A DNA stretch of 8,874 nt from Bacteroidales bacterium (lineage in GTDB: Bacteria > Bacteroidota > Bacteroidia > Bacteroidales > UBA932), in contig JAFZGK010000066.1 in NCBI GenBank assembly GCA_017555445.1, positions 1 to 8,874 on the forward strand, written 5' to 3'. Position numbers and translations under genes: made by a program. How positions within the stretch are numbered: position 1 is the first letter of the stretch; each line of letters begins with the position of its first letter. This document shows, piece by piece, positions 8,187 to 8,874 of this stretch. The notes beneath the pieces are model-generated. The model was not told where the DNA came from and made no database searches. It saw only the letters and a list, made by a program, of their open reading frames with translations.

Positions 8187-8187
8187 T

Positions 8188-8195
8188 TATCTTTG
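8188..8195 (+). promoter_or_regulatory. Candidate -7 box for the tricorn-like gene
   Basis: TATCTTTG matches the Bacteroidota -7 consensus TAnnTTTG exactly. It begins two bases after the T tract of the frdAB terminator and would start transcription near 8201, about 19 bases before the ATG at 8220. No good -33 element is visible at the right distance: the nearest TTG lies inside the terminator hairpin (8170-8172), only 15 bases upstream. Confidence 0.5.
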
Positions 8196-8219
8196 TGTTT
8201 ATATGTAAATCCAAAGACT

Positions 8220-8874
8220 ATGAAACGAATTTATCTTCTGCTTACAGTATTGTTTGCTCTCAGCGCATCAGCTGAAAATGTATCATGGCTGCGTTATCCA
8301 TCAATTTCCCCTGACGGAAAAAATGTCGCTTTTTCTTATAAAGGAGATATTTATGTTGTAGATTCAGAAGGTGGACAGGCCAGACAGATCACTTCAAATT
8401 CATCTTATGATTATTCACCTGTATGGTCTCCAGATGGTAAGACAATAGCTTTTGCATCAGACCGTTATGGTAATTTTGATATATATAAGGTGTCATTTTC
8501 AGGTGGAGTTCCTGTAAGACTTACAACCCATTCCGCTAAAGATACACCTTGGACATTCACTCCAGACGGAAAGAATATACTCTTTTCATCACGAATCCAG
8601 GATCCTGCTTCAAGTGCATTGTTCCCTAAAAGTACAATGACAGAGCTTTATTCTGTAAGTGTCGATGGTGGCAGACCTGTCCAGATACTTGCTACACCTG
8701 CAGAGGAGGTTTCATTTGCAGGAAAGAGTGATGTTTTTCTTTATCAGGACTGCAAGGGAGGTGAAAACATATGGCGTAAGCACCATACATCATCTATTAC
8801 AAGAGATTTGTGGATGTATGACGGCAAGCAGCATGTACAACTTACTAAATTTGAAGGCGAAGACCGCTCTCCAA
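8220..8874 (+). CDS. Secreted tricorn-like protein with PD40 repeats, probably an S41 peptidase (3' end cut)
   Basis: An ATG at 8220 opens a frame of 218 codons that runs off the window. The first 18 residues form a signal peptide (MKRIYLLLTVLFALSASA, likely cut before ENV), so the product is exported to the periplasm or envelope. Three WD40-like PD40 units follow, marked by SPDGK (30-34), WSPDGK (69-74) and FTPDGK (113-118), each with a beta-strand pattern ending in a VDSEGG- or SFSGG-like turn. Later text (FLYQDCKGGENIWRKHHTSS, 173-192, then LTKFEGEDRSP) resembles the N-terminal propeller of Bacteroidota tricorn protease homologs, which are usually around 1000 residues with PDZ and S41 peptidase domains further on. 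Those catalytic parts lie outside the window, so the peptidase role is inferred. A TolB-like propeller protein is the alternative. It appears to be transcribed independently of frdAB. Confidence 0.85.
   Translation, partial: MKRIYLLLTVLFALSASAENVSWLRYPSISPDGKNVAFSYKGDIYVVDSEGGQARQITSNSSYDYSPVWSPDGKTIAFASDRYGNFDIYKVSFSGGVPVRLTTHSAKDTPWTFTPDGKNILFSSRIQDPASSALFPKSTMTELYSVSVDGGRPVQILATPAEEVSFAGKSDVFLYQDCKGGENIWRKHHTSSITRDLWMYDGKQHVQLTKFEGEDRSP

Overview
The window looks like chromosomal core sequence from a member of the Bacteroidales (phylum Bacteroidota). Three things suggest this: the protein sequences resemble Bacteroides/Prevotella-type RuvB, fumarate reductase and tricorn-like proteins; several start regions carry matches to the Bacteroidota -7 promoter element TAnnTTTG; and start codons are preceded by A/T-rich leaders, not Shine-Dalgarno sequences. 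No species is claimed. I see no mobile element, CRISPR array, rRNA or tRNA gene, and no sign of horizontal transfer.

Layout. The left part (1-3966) is a minus-strand cluster read right to left: mfd (transcription-repair coupling factor), then coaX (type III pantothenate kinase) 17 bases later, then the first 14 codons of a further gene whose ATG overlaps the end of coaX. A 289-base A/T-rich divergent intergenic region (3967-4255) follows. It holds short phased repeats, and two -7-like boxes lie in front of ruvB. On the plus strand come ruvB (4256-5284), a strong hairpin terminator, the flavoprotein and iron-sulfur subunits of fumarate reductase/succinate dehydrogenase (frdA at 5407-7353 and frdB at 7359-8138), a second strong terminator, and the 5' part of a secreted tricorn-like protein with WD40-like PD40 repeats (8220 to the window end).

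How the genes work together. mfd and ruvB diverge from one control region, and both act in DNA repair: Mfd clears stalled RNA polymerase and recruits UvrA, while RuvB drives Holliday junction migration. coaX supplies the first step of coenzyme A synthesis and is probably co-transcribed with mfd. frdAB form a tight two-gene unit with its own likely promoter and terminator. Their codon choice (CGT for Arg, CTC for Leu) differs clearly from the AGA-rich mfd and ruvB and suggests high expression, as expected for the terminal step of succinate-producing anaerobic metabolism. The membrane cytochrome b subunit (frdC/sdhC), usually next to frdA in Bacteroides, is not in this window.

Novelty. I found no undescribed system. 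The points most worth checking are the missing frdC, the absence of an ATG start for coaX together with its altered motifs, the 11-base-phased repeats between mfd and ruvB, and the possible leaderless start of ruvB.
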